Source of the DNA: Primula veris
Lineage: Eukaryota; Streptophyta; Magnoliopsida; Ericales; Primulaceae
Length of the DNA stretch: 64,000 bases
NCBI GenBank assembly: GCA_963682055.1
Contig: OY821749.1
Coordinates: forward strand, 25,675,631 to 25,739,630
Direction of reading: 5' to 3'
In this document: positions 1 through 10,920 of the stretch, piece by piece
Position numbering within the stretch: position 1 is the first letter of the stretch
Layout: each line of letters starts with the position of its first letter
Position numbers and translations under genes: made by a program
The notes under the pieces: generated by a model
Database searches by the model: none
Told to the model about the DNA's origin: nothing
Seen by the model: the letters and a program-made list of their open reading frames with translations, nothing else

Positions 1-468
1 ATAGTTAATGATACTCATACTATTTGAACACTTTCGACCACACTTAATGACGTGATATGTTGGTGTAATATAAACTATTTAATAAACTATTTTTGATTGA
101 GTTCAATAAACTATCTATCTTTTGCAATTGACTCTCACATGCACCTTTAATATGATAGTAATTGTGTATTCAATAGCCTTTTTTGTATAGTTTTGTCAGC
201 TATACGTAATTTAGCAGTACATAAATTTATAAGATATCGTTAAACTAAGAAAAACGTCATCCAAAGATGTTTTATGCCACGAAAATATATCAATGCGAGA
301 TACTATTACATTCAATGATTATCAATACACACTCTTTTCATTTGGATTGCATACAAGTCAAAAATAATAATAATTAAAACATATATATAGTAAAATAACA
401 CTTCTCAATAATAGACCACCATAAAATTTTGTCACTTCAACGGTGAACATAAAAGTTAATTGCAATTA
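1..468. other. Intergenic DNA, no gene seen
   Basis: AT-rich sequence outside the left arm of the thioredoxin inverted duplication. I see no convincing coding exon, RNA gene or element here. The homology to the right arm starts at about position 469. Confidence 0.5.
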
Positions 469-518
469 ACAAAAGTTGGTATAATAATGAAGTAGGGAAA
501 TTTGGTTAGAATAATTTA

Positions 519-1460
519 TGGCAATTTGATGTTTTATTGTTGAGATAAGACACTTTACACATAATAAAACTCTCTCTCTCTCTACATATACCATCTTTCT
601 CTCTATACATATACATAATTTCATATACATATAGATACATATCTATTTGGTTATTTAAACGCTTAACTCATATTATTCCTGAATTCTAACAGGTACCCAG
701 ATTTAATTTCACTAATCTAAGCTCAATTTAAGGTCCATTTTCGGATTATCCTTTTATTCTTTTTTATACCTTTTTTGTGCCAAATTTTGTCCATTTCGTC
801 ACCAAATTATGTTCTTTCTTAAACCCCAGCTAAAGACATAATTAGTATCTTCTCATTTAGTTTTTTCAAAATTTTCATTGCTTTCCTTTCATGGTCACAA
901 ATTTTAATTAATAATAACCTAACGGTTATTATTAATTAACCAAAAATATATACGCTAAAATTAATTTAAAATTAAAATTAAAAAATAATAAAAATATAAC
1001 ACACGGTAATAACATGACCTCAAATATATATATATATATATATATGATAAAAAAACAAATATTATTGGCCGTTAGTATAATTGTTTTTACATATCTGATT
1101 TCCGATGAAATTTCAGATTTTATGGCAATTTGATGTTTTATTGCCATAAATTAAATTACAGAGGTTTGACTATAATAAAACTCTTCTCTCTATACATTTA
1201 TATCGTATACATATAGATACATATCTGTTTGGTTATCTAAACGCTTAACTCATATTAATCCGGAATTCTAACAGGTACCCAGATTTTATTTCACTAATCT
1301 ACGCTCAATTCAAGGTCCATTTTCGTTTTTTTTAATACCTTTTTTGTGCAAAATTTTGTCAATTTCGTCACCAATTCATGTTTTATTAAACCCCAGCTGA
1401 AGACATAGTTAGTATCTTCTCATTTATTTATTTTTCAAGATGTTTAACTGTTTTCCTTTT
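519..1460 (+). repeat. Tandem duplication of the thioredoxin 5' region
   Basis: Two direct copies of the same upstream block are present, at about 519-903 and 1121-1460. Shared landmarks in order are the start TTTATGGCAATTTGATG, then CTAACAGGTACCCAG, and then GGTCCATTTTCG. The right arm has only the equivalent of the second copy, so the duplication is specific to the left arm. A perfect 16 bp inverted repeat with a 4 nt loop sits between the copies at 904-939. Confidence 0.75.
904..939. repeat. Perfect 16 bp palindrome, 4 nt loop
   Basis: The arm TTAATTAATAATAACC at 904-919 and its exact reverse complement at 924-939 are separated by TAAC. It lies at the hinge of the left-arm promoter duplication. 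The right arm keeps only one half, at about 38694-38710. Confidence 0.85.
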
Positions 1461-3432
1461 CTTGGTCACAAATATTTGAGCTTTTTATCATTTGTTTGGT
1501 AAATAATTGAGCTTCTTTAGGTTTTTATCTGGGTTTTGGATGATACAAATATTTTTACTACTTTTGTTCTTCATCTGATATTTATCTGTATTTGGATTGT
1601 TAATTTTTCTAGTCAAGTTTTTTGTTGTTGTAAATTTGTGCAGTTTTTGTTCTTGAGTATTATACTATTATTTTTATGAGTTTTGGTTATGTTTGATATA
1701 TTGATATCAATCCCTTACTTAGTACTAACTTGACTAATCATCCATCCATACATGGTCAATGAAATTTATGTTTTTGTACCCCTTTTAACCCCTAACAAAC
1801 ATGGTCTAGTTTTATTTTCAAAAAAAAAACATGGTCTAGTTTTTTATTTGGGTATTTCTAGTAGTTTTAGTAATGACTTCCGTCACGGGATATGTATCTA
1901 TGTTTGAAATTTTGATAACCGTAGTCAAGGTCTTTTCAAGGGGTGATCTTTTTGGTTTGGCGAGGAATATATATTTTAGGGTAATGTCTAGTTTTGATTT
2001 GGTTGATCATTACACTCTCTTTAGTTATTTCATGCGTTTTGATTGTGACTTTCTTTATTTGCTTCTGATGTATATTTGGATTGTGAATTTCTTTAGCCCA
2101 GTTCTTTGTAAATGTGTCCAGTTGTTGGTCTTGAGGATTATGTATTTTCTGGTAATATTGTTCATAAGCCGGTATTAAGTGGCCTAGAATGGAATGGTGT
2201 CTTTGTACCCCTATTTTAGTCCCAAAAAATATGGTCTGGTTTTCGATTTGATTTATTAGAATACTGTTAGTAGTGATTCCCTCCATGGCTGCATCTGATG
2301 TGTATCTAAGTTTCCATTGTGATTTATGCTAGTAAAGTTAATTGTAAATTTTAGTCTTCCTGGTTTTGTGAGGAATATTTGTTTGGGTACCATCTGGTTT
2401 TGGTTTTGGATTTAGATTTGGATGATGATCAAATTTATTTTGATTTTTTGATGCATTTGATGTGTGAATTAGGAGTTATGCTTGTTATAATGTTTGTAAA
2501 TGTGTCCTTTTGTTCCTCGAGGAATATGTACTTTGGTGGTGTAACTTATGCAGAGGGTATAACTAATATAACATGCATACATAGGTACATCCTAGAGGAC
2601 CCTGATTAGGCAAAATAATGCCTCAGAGGTGAAATTTATTTTACTATCCAAAAAATGGTGAAATTGTGCAAGACAGCTTTTTGCAGCTAAACAAGATAGA
2701 TCATAGAAGTAAGTCCCTTAATATAAGGAATATAATAGCTTCTATTTTGCCGTAAACAAGTATGATCCTAAGGTATTATCTAGTTTTGGATTATGAGGTT
2801 TAGAATACTACCGATTCTTATGAATTTCTTAATTCGCTTGATATGTATCTTTGTTTGAAACTTGAAATATAGAGTTACATTGTACTGAAGATCTTTCAAC
2901 TCTATGCAGTAGTTTAGGCTGGTAAATGTTTTAGTAGGCAGCTGTCTAAGTAGAAGCATGCCTTTGTGGTTTTGCAAGGTATGTATTTGTAGGGCTTTCG
3001 GAACATGATGATTCGAAAACAACTGATTTGGATCCTTCATATCCATTGAGGCGATGGGTAGACATTCTAGATCTCAGGAGTAGACATGTGTGTAGCTATT
3101 GGTCGGTTTGAGTTTTGACATCATATATTTTCAAAATTATTGGCTTAACATTGCAAACCTTGATTGTTATATACAATTTAACTTTCCAGGGTATTATTTC
3201 TATCATAGACATTTATTCATCTTGATCTGTAAGGACTGCGTTTTTTATCAAATTCCACAAATTATATTTTGATTTCAGATTTTCTTTACAAACACGATGT
3301 TTTCATTTGGACACTTCTTATATTATCTCCATTTCTCAATCTCTCCTTCCTATTTACTTTTTTTTCCTCTTTATGTATATAAACTTAGGGTACCAAGGAT
3401 TCGGCATAATTAGCTTTTGGGTGCATTTCAAG

Positions 3433-3453
3433 ATGGGACATTGCTTAAGTCAG
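3433..3453 (+). pseudogene. Orphan exon 1 of a truncated thioredoxin h copy
   Basis: The exon encodes MGHCLSQ followed by a GTAACC donor. It matches exon 1 of the complete gene at 36169-36189 (MGHCLSR). It keeps the Gly2 and Cys4 that are lipid-modified in Arabidopsis TRX h9. Intron 1 follows to 4731, where the homology stops before exon 2, so no redox domain can be encoded. The flanking promoter-like DNA is preserved, so transcription is possible; such a transcript would run into the hairpin at 4729-6878. Confidence 0.8.
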
Positions 3454-4780
3454 GTAACCTTTTAGAATAAATAAAATAATCTTCTTCCTAAATAAATAGG
3501 GATGTCAAGGAAATTCATTGTCAATTCTGTAGTTCTTGAAATGAATATTGGTGTTCTATCAACTATTCTAGTTGAAGTGTTTTTGTTGTCCAAATTACAT
3601 GACTTTATTTTAGTAGTGGTTGTATATTTTTTTCTGAAATATAAGCATAAAGTTGACATAATATCATGGAAGGAATATGGTATTTGTTTCGTTTTCACTT
3701 ACCAACATAGAATTCTTAGTTCTTGAGCTGCAATATGTCAATGGAAAGAAGGAAAGACTAGACATTATTTTTAGGGAAGTATTAACTTGGGAGTTGGATT
3801 GAGTACAATGCTTGATACCTATTTGCATATCTTCTCTCTGAAGATTAGCTTGTGCATTTTGTATGTGCATTACTGCATTTGTATCAAAGCAACTTTGTTT
3901 CTTTTTGCAAATATGTATAGGCTTGGAAAATTGACGGAAAACTCAACATTTAATGCTTTGTGGTGGTTCATTTTTTTTTTATAACGTCAATATTTTCGCA
4001 CTTTGTTGCTTGAAAACCAAACAAAGTTTTACTTGAATCAAAAGGTCCAAATTTTGCATAGGTATATAGCTTGTTGATTTTACTCGAGCATTCATGTCAT
4101 ATTTCAATCTTGTAATTCTTCTCCACATTTGCCTGTACCATTTTCTGGTTATTCCCTTTATACCATGTTATGGAACCAGATAGGGACCCGGAGTACAGCT
4201 CAATTTCTCACTTTTGAATTAATATTAATGTGTAACCTATGTTGTTGAGAGTGCTGTTAAAAGTATTTTGCACTCCTATGGCGCCAATAACCCTGAATGT
4301 AAAACCCTTTAAATTCTTTGTAAGCTTTTGTTGCTGGTGTCAGGTTTTATACCTTTACTCATATACAAGTATGGTTTTTGTATGGCAAATGGTTATGCCC
4401 CCCACAATAAGTGATTCTGAACATGTTAGGTATATTTTTAAAGGAATGAATATGGATAGAACCGAAAAATAGAAAGACAAAATAATGCGATTGAGATGCT
4501 CAACCTTAGCTAGCATCATAGTCGCCAATCCATCTCTTAATGTATTCACCTTCTCAACAATTTTCAAGGGGACTAGCATCAACAATGTTTCTATCTCCTT
4601 GAGTTCTTCGCATCACTAAGTTCATTCTTAGTATTCTTACACAGACACGTCTTCCTGTCCTGGTTAATTTTAAAATTGTTTTCTATGCCTTTGTAGTCTT
4701 ATTTTGATAATTTTATACGATTTTAGTCCATAAAATACGCACCTACAATAATAATACTTATAAAAACAGCACAAATGAAA

Positions 4781-5500
4781 CTACAGGCCAGCGTTGTTCA
4801 GGTTTTTCTTCTGGTTTACGAGTGCGGCTGCTGCGATGCCTCCCCTTAATTTCACATCATCCCTCTTCTCATAATTCTCCATGATAACCACAGCCCCAAT
4901 AATCACAAACGAGGCAAGGGGAATAAAGAGAGGAAATGGCAAATCACGCAACTTTTTATCAAATGAAACCGTAACAGCAATACCAAGGATAATAGAAGGT
5001 CCGCAAAAGTCATAGTTGGGAGATACTATCAATAAGGGCGGCGTCAAAAGCGGACACAACTACTAACAACCAACAGTAGACATGTAATGGGTGCCTAAAG
5101 AAACCCCCAATAAAGGAAACATTGCCCAATTCAATAACTTTAAAGAGAACCCCGACGACTATTCTACATTTGGGGTTTCCAATCCTTACACGAGACAAGA
5201 AGAACCAACAGAAGGTCAAAACAGGCAAGAGAACTCCATAAATACTACCTGCAATTTTGCCAAATCCGTGGAAGGGCATGTGGTGATGATTATCCTCACT
5301 CTTGCGGTGCCTCGCAACGTCCAAGTTCAATAGCCAAAACATAGCTACAACAGCAGCTCCAAGCACTCACGCAAAAAAAAGCCAGATGATCTCAGGCCAC
5401 CTCGGAGACCTTTTGAACCTCCACTTGATAAAGGGACACCAGTTCGGGGTATTCCACAAGTCTTCGTCCGCAAAACCGCCAAATGGTATTATCCTTGCAC
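4781..5500 (-). pseudogene. Broken membrane-protein gene, left hairpin arm
   Basis: The minus-strand frame shows a Trp-rich start (WPEIIWLFFA near 5375-5400), then a TGA stop at 5367-5369, then hydrophobic segments and a basic linker (DVARHRKSEDNHHH). A 2 nt deletion near 5030 relative to the right arm shifts the frame. The C-terminal part (SPNYDFCGPSIILGIAVTVS, then IGAVVIMEN) continues in another frame to the stop at 4781. At least three hydrophobic stretches look membrane-spanning. I do not recognise the family. The TGA stop is shared with the other arm, so it predates the palindrome or lies in a noncoding boundary I cannot resolve. Confidence 0.65.
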
Positions 5501-6087
5501 ATTGTAACTTTTACTAGTATATCTATATACATGCATGTCTATTTTGAAAATCATTTTCTCATATTCCTACGGTAGTACCTTGAATTATCGACTTTCATTT
5601 TTTTTTTCAAAATACTGATACGCTGAAGTCTACTAGTCTTTTACATTACTCTATTTTGGCCAAAATAAAGGTGATCTATATTAATATTTATATTTATATT
5701 TATATGGTTTACGATTATCTTCATTTTCTGAATTTTATTTTATATATATATATCATATAAATAATACAATTTGTATGTTTCTCCCATTTCATTAATAATT
5801 TGAGATATATATAAAATAAAATTCAGAAAATGAAGATAATCGTAAACCATATAAATATAAATATAGATCACCTTTATTTTGGCCAAAATAGAGTAATGTA
5901 AAAGAGTAGTAGACTTCAGCGTATCAGTATTTTGAAAAAAAGTCGATAATTCAAGGTTATAATTCAATAGTACCTTATTTCAAAAATAAATAAAAAATGA
6001 ATACTACCATAGGAATATGAGAAAATGATTTTCAAAATAGACATGCATGTATATAGATATACTAGTAAAAGCTACAATGTGCAAGGA

Positions 6088-6826
6088 TAATACCATTTGG
6101 CAGTTTTGCGGACGAAGACTTGTGGAATACCTCGAACTGGTGTCCCCTTTATCAAGTGGAGGTTCAAAAGGTCTCCGAGGTGGCCTGAGATCATCTGGCT
6201 TTTTTTTTTGCGTGAGTGCTTGGAGCTGCTGTTGTAGCTATGTTTTGGCTATTGAACTTGGACGTTGCGAGGCACCGCAAGAGTGAGGATAATCATCACC
6301 ACATGCGCTTCCACAGATTTGGCAAAATTGCAGGTAGTATTTATGGAGTTATCTTGCCTGTTTTGACCTTCTGTTGGTTCTTCTTGCCTCGTGTAAGGAT
6401 TGGAAACCCCAAATGTAGAATAGTCGTCGGGGTTCTCTTTAAAGTTCTTGAATTGGGCAATTTAAAGTTCTTGAATTGGGCAATGTTTACTTTATTGGGG
6501 TTTTATTTAGGCACCCATTACATGTCTACTGTTGGTTGTTAGTAGTTGTGTCCGCTTTCGACGCCGCTCTTATGAAGATAGTATCTCCCAACTATGACTT
6601 TTGCGGACCTTCTATTATCCTTGGTATTGCTGTTACGGTTTCATTTGATAAAAAGTTGCGTGATTCGCCATTTACTTTCTTTATTCTCCTTGCCTCGTTT
6701 GTGATTATTGGGGCTGTGGTTATCATGGAGAATTTTGAGAAGAGGGATGATGTGAAATTAAGGGCAGGCATTGCAGCAGCCGCAGTCGTAAACCCGAATC
6801 AAAACCTGAACAACGCGGGCCTGTAG
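6088..6826 (+). pseudogene. Broken membrane-protein gene, right hairpin arm
   Basis: This is the same gene as at 4781-5500, in the opposite orientation. It shares the in-frame TGA (6213-6215). It has its own lesions: an extra C near 6155, a nine-T run where the left arm has eight, and a 23 bp tandem duplication (6438-6460 and 6461-6483) that shifts the frame. Its C-terminal part lacks the left arm's 2 nt deletion and reads through to the stop at 6826. The two arms therefore carry different damage. Family not recognised; the product would be a small multi-pass membrane protein. Confidence 0.65.
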
Positions 6827-6878
6827 TTTCATTTGTGTTGTTTTTATAAGTATTATTATTGTAGGTGCGTATTTTATG

Positions 6879-8869
6879 AGACTGTTTGGTTCTAAGTATT
6901 TTTTTTTGTGTGTTTTTTATTATTGTTAAATGGTCGAAGAATTTCTTGAGACATTGTCAGGTTTTTCACTTATGTAACAAAATCAAGACTTTTATCAGTT
7001 TGTGTTTGGCTATGGCTATTATCTAATTTTGTCTTTTATATTAGTTCTTAATTAATGTGAAGTTGTGGACATCCTTGAAAGGGCAGTAGGAAAGTGTAAC
7101 TTGATTGGATTTATTTCATTAATCTTTGAAAATTTAACACGCAGGTAGTATGCTTTTAGATACATGGCAGAATTTTTTCCTCTCATTTTTTTTAAAATTA
7201 CGTGTGATTCGTTCTTCTAGATTTATATAAACTGAATTCAGTAAATTACATGTATTCATATTGTGAGTTTAGTGAACTGATTGTTCCATTTATGGAATGA
7301 TTATTGGGACTTCTTTGATTGATTAATTACATTAATTATATACTAATTTTTTAACCCTCACAAAAAATCGTCCCGTAACAAGTAGTAATTGTTGGTATGA
7401 TTGTTGGGATTTCTTTTATTAATATTTGCATTAAGTATTAAATTTATTAGCTTCCACTCTCCGTAGCAAATATTTTTAGCTGCATTAATTATCAACACCC
7501 TCCCAGATTTCTATTTATCACAGTTATAAGCTTTCATAAAATTTTCCATGTAAAATACAGTAACTTTAAGAAGCTTGCTGCTTGCGAGTTTAATGAACCG
7601 AGAAACGTTCGTATGCAAAGGGGTGCAAGAAGCTTGCTGCTTGCGAGTTTCCATTAAACGATTTATGTTGAGAGCAAAAATTAAATCCCCACATGGTATA
7701 CTTAACTATATATATTAACGAGTTATTTCAGCTACAGACTTTGAATGTCAAAATACTATATATAGCTGGTAGCTACCAAACAAATATCTGTGTTTTTCTG
7801 TGACCAAACCACACGCTTATAAGCTACCATTTTCTTGACGTTATAAGATTGACAAAGGCAAATCATAGTATAGTTTTTTCAAGGCACATTTCCAATAAAA
7901 ATGTTTACAAGAAATAAGAATAGAAAAGTATTAGGAGAACGTCTACGAAAGTCACGAGGACTTATTGTTAGTTTCACAAGGAAGAATAAACTACCGTGTT
8001 AAAGGTGCAATAAGCTAGTTTCGTTGATATATACATTAGAGCATATGTATCAATTTTCCAATGATTCTCCATGAATTTAATGTAACGATATTCAACTTTT
8101 TTAACTTTACATACCTTGCATAATTTTCAATTTTGTTATAATCTTTGCACTAAGAATATTTAATAGCAAATTCTATTACTTTCCAATTTGAATGGATGAG
8201 TGATTTGGTGTTATTGGGAGGTAAACTAATTCAAGACTTGACAGTTAATGTTTTTTTTTTTTTTATTTCTAGGGGGATTTGATGCTACGTTGTATTTAAG
8301 TTAAGGATATATACAGTATACAGTAATAAAAATGTTAAATTGAGAGATGAGCTTGTTGCATGCTTAACTTTCAATTCTGTGTAATCGTTTTATTCCTTAA
8401 GATGAAATACTACCAGTAATGTTATTGGGCCAGACATACAGAGACAAACACTCAACACACTAGCCCTTCTAGTAATTTAGTAATATCTTTTTCTACCCAA
8501 AAGTTTGAAACATCTCATTCATCAAACTATTATTTTTACTGGTTATAAAAAGTGGTTTCGGTCTCATTTTGGTAACCAACAATTCCTTCTCTCGATGAGT
8601 TTTGCAATGTCATTGAATTTTGAGTGATTAACATTTTTTACCCGGTATATAACCCATCTCCACCAAAAAAAAAAAAATCTCTCGATGCAAGTATATTAAT
8701 TTTGATGGTTACCAAAAAACTAATTTTGGGGTTTTTGAAGAAACCCATATCAACAAAATAAAATTCCAAATCTATTTAGTTTATATGTATTACTATTGAT
8801 GGTTAATAGTTTTTGGATTTTTAGCAAAATCCCATCAACAAAAAAGATGTGAAACAAAATTTTAAGTAT
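6879..8869. other. Intergenic DNA between the hairpin and the Pack-MULE
   Basis: AT-rich sequence with no supported gene. A 24 bp direct repeat containing AAGAAGCTTGCTGCTTGCGA occurs at 7568-7591 and 7627-7650. The stretch just after 6878 may be the former 3' flank of the membrane-protein gene. Confidence 0.45.
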
Positions 8870-8878
8870 ATAATGGGA
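8870..8878 (+). repeat. Left 9 bp target-site duplication of the Pack-MULE
   Basis: ATAATGGGA lies immediately outside the left terminal inverted repeat. It is identical, in direct orientation, to 17917-17925 outside the right one. A 9 bp duplication is the hallmark of Mutator-superfamily insertion. Confidence 0.85.
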
Positions 8879-10719
8879 GAGGGTGGATTTTTATACTACA
8901 CTTTTTCTGAAAAAACGCACAAACCGTACTTTTTTTGTACGGACCGTACATTTTTATTACGAACCGTAAATAAAATGTACGGTTTGCATTTTTCAGAGCA
9001 AACCGTAGATTTTATCTACGGTTTGGACAGGAAAATTACAACAAAAGTCCCTGCGTCAATTACGTCTCTTTAAAAAACAAAAACCCAACTTTCGTTTACA
9101 GAGACTTTCTTTAAAAAAAAAAAAACCCAAATCACCAATCTCAACCAAAATAAAAAGGATAACCACCAAATTTCGTCTGATTAAACCATAGGTTTAATTC
9201 ACCGAATTAGATACAGGTATTTCTTTATTCCCTGGTTTATTATTTATTTCATATAGTTTCAATTTGTAAAATATAGAAAAAGATATAAAATATGCCAATT
9301 GATTATTTACTTGGTGATTATAATTACTTCTTATTTTTTTATATTAATTAAAAAAACTTAGGATTGTTGATATTTTTCCCGTTTTATAAAAAATAGGGTT
9401 TTTATTCAAATTTGTTTATTTAGATATTTATTACTAATTGTTTGGTTTCCTTATCTTGTTTTGATTGGAAAAAATAAAAATAGTTAGGGTTTATTAATAT
9501 TTACCCGTTTTGAAAATTAGGTTTTTTTTTTAAAATTTGTTGATTTATATGTTAATTTCTTTGTTTGCATAAATATTAGTTGTATATTAATTAAAAAAAA
9601 CTTAGAGTTGTTGATATTTTTCCCGTTTTATAAAAAAATAGGGTTTTTATTCAAATTTGTTTATTTAGATATTTATTACTAATTGTTTGCTTGTCATTAA
9701 GCTGTTTTTTACACAGCTTAAAAGCTGGTTTTTACACAGCTATTAAGCTGTTTTTTACAAGTTTTTAAGCTGTTTTTTAAAAAGCTTTTAAGCTGTTTAA
9801 AAAACAGATTACAAGCTGTTTCGAGAAAAAATTGGGTTCTCGAAACTTGTGCCTTTCAGGGTTGGTCCCGACTTCCATACGACCTGATCAACGAAATCTC
9901 CAACCGGCTAGATACAATTGAAGATTTTCTCACATTTTCTCTCGTATGTAAATCATGGCAATCTATTTACCGCGACAAAACATGGCTATCAAGCTCCAAA
10001 ATCCCATGGCTAATGCTCGATATCAACCAAAACATAGAACAATGCTTCAGTTTGTATAAAAAAAAAACCTTTGGAATCCCTCTTTTCAAGCCCATGATCG
10101 TCGGATTTGGGGTTCTTCTCATGGATGGCTTATAACAATTGATCCCAATTTTAGTATTCAACTTTTGAACCCCATTACACGAGTAAAAATCAATTTACCC
10201 CCTGTAGCTACTTTCGGAGAGCCAAACGATATTCTGAAGATAGGTTGGTTTAATCTGGTACACAATGCTGCGGTGCTAAAACTAGGAAACAATATTTTTG
10301 TTACTGTTATTTACGGCCCTAGTTATAATCTGGCTTTTGTAAAATTGGGGGACATGGCATGGACTAATGTTAGATCTCGATTAATATTCACTAGTGTTGC
10401 ATGCTATAAAGGCATGATCTTTGGACTTTCTGTTAATGGAACACTAGCTACTGTTGAAATCGATGAAAATAAGCAAAACCCGCCTATTGCTAGATGTTTA
10501 GTTTCATTACCAATGGGGGAAATGTGTGGCCAAAAATTATATTTGTCCGAAGCTTCTGACGATCTTTTACTTGTGTGCTATCATCCAAAGAGAATGAGTG
10601 TTTACAGATGCGATTTTATTTCTTGGGAGTGGAAGAATGTGGAAAGTTTGGGAGGCCGTGTGTTATTTTTGGATGAACATAGTTGTTTGTCGATGTGTTC
10701 ACGTGTTTGTACTAAAAAT
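8879..10719 (+). repeat. Left terminal inverted repeat of the Pack-MULE
   Basis: 1,841 bp, matching the reverse complement of 16075-17916. In order it holds the hairpin-rich tip (8915-9025), an AT-rich block containing two diverged copies of a ~100 bp unit (about 9347-9440 and 9588-9690), a cluster of AAGCTGTTTTTT-type hairpin repeats (9700-9825), and most of the F-box pseudogene. It ends inside the F-box coding region after ACTAAAAAT at 10719. Confidence 0.85.
8915..9025. repeat. Cluster of AAACCGTA hairpins at the MULE tip
   Basis: Successive short palindromes share the core AAACCGTA and its complement TACGGTTT. The clearest is AAACCGTAGAT, a 3-5 nt loop, then ATCTACGGTTT, near 8998-9027. 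The same cluster is in the right terminus at 17770-17880. A related core occurs in the foldback element at 39140-39735. Confidence 0.75.
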
Positions 10720-10920
10720 TTGGAGGCAGATTGCATATATTACTCTGACGACAATTTTCAGAGTTGGACTGATATCGACAATTTTCAGAGTTGGACTGAT
10801 ATCAACAATTATATTTGCGTTTATAATTTGAAAAGCAAGAACTGGAAAACATTTTTCTTGGGTGCTTGTGTGTTTTTCCGATATCGAAGTCCCACTTGGC
10901 TATTTCCTTCTCCAAGGTAA
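9860..10920 (+). pseudogene. F-box/DUF295 (KIB-like) gene, frameshifted, left MULE copy
   Basis: An F-box starts near 9863 (WSRLPYDLINEISNRL, then FSLVCKSWQSIYRD). After a run of ten A's near 10048 the reading frame shifts. The DUF295-type region then continues (WGSSHGWLITIDPN, LLNPITRVKINLPP) and is open to a stop at 10918-10920. F-box proteins of this plant family are substrate adaptors of SCF ubiquitin ligases; substrates are unknown here. No start codon sits directly upstream; the coding region may begin after an AG at about 9858, so an upstream exon may be missing. A 27 bp tandem duplication (10749-10802) adds nine residues. One more or two fewer A's would restore the frame, so a homopolymer sequencing error remains possible, although both copies show ten. 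Confidence 0.75.
10749..10802 (+). repeat. 27 bp tandem duplication in the F-box coding region
   Basis: Two exact copies (10749-10775 and 10776-10802), each starting GACAATTTTCAGAG. The frame is preserved and the peptide DNFQSWTDI is doubled. It lies just beyond the terminal inverted repeat, so the right-hand copy does not have it. Confidence 0.85.

Larger units (their letters stand above)
469..4731 (+). repeat. Left arm of the large thioredoxin inverted duplication
   Basis: This stretch is the reverse complement of about 34652-39790, with high identity over most of its length. It includes promoter or 5' region, thioredoxin exon 1 and intron 1. Homology ends inside intron 1 at 4731, equivalent to 34652 in the other arm, 35 bp before exon 2. 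The last bases (CAT) are shared with the tip of the next inverted repeat, which gives a 3 bp microhomology junction. The arms differ by later changes: a Stowaway element and about 1 kb of extra sequence only in the right arm, and a tandem promoter duplication only in the left arm. Those differences argue against an assembly artefact. Confidence 0.85.
4729..6878. repeat. Inverted repeat with ~1 kb arms and ~55 bp spacer
   Basis: The left arm is 4729-5748 and the right arm about 5804-6878. The outer tips are CATAAAATACGCACC and its reverse complement. Each arm holds one copy of a broken multi-pass membrane-protein gene. The right arm has about 47 bp of extra sequence near 5955-6005 and a 23 bp tandem duplication at 6438-6483. 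Identity of the arms is high but not perfect. I see no convincing target-site duplication at the tips. It may be a foldback element or a simple palindromic gene duplication. Confidence 0.85.

Noticed and set aside
932..1147. Short hydrophobic open frame, also at 38486-38701
   Set aside because: AT-rich upstream sequence of the thioredoxin arms with a TA microsatellite; similarity between the two is due to the duplication, not coding constraint.
469..4731. A second functional thioredoxin gene in the left arm
   Set aside because: Only exon 1 is present. Homology stops 35 bp before exon 2 and no redox-active site is encoded.
5344..5369. GTGAGT at the shared TGA as an intron donor in the hairpin gene
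   Set aside because: The only nearby acceptor would give an intron of about 26 nt, too short for plant splicing.
10165..10920. A separate 251-residue protein starting at MNPITRV
   Set aside because: The Met lies in the middle of the DUF295-type region; sequence upstream in another frame continues the same domain, so this is the downstream half of a frameshifted F-box gene.
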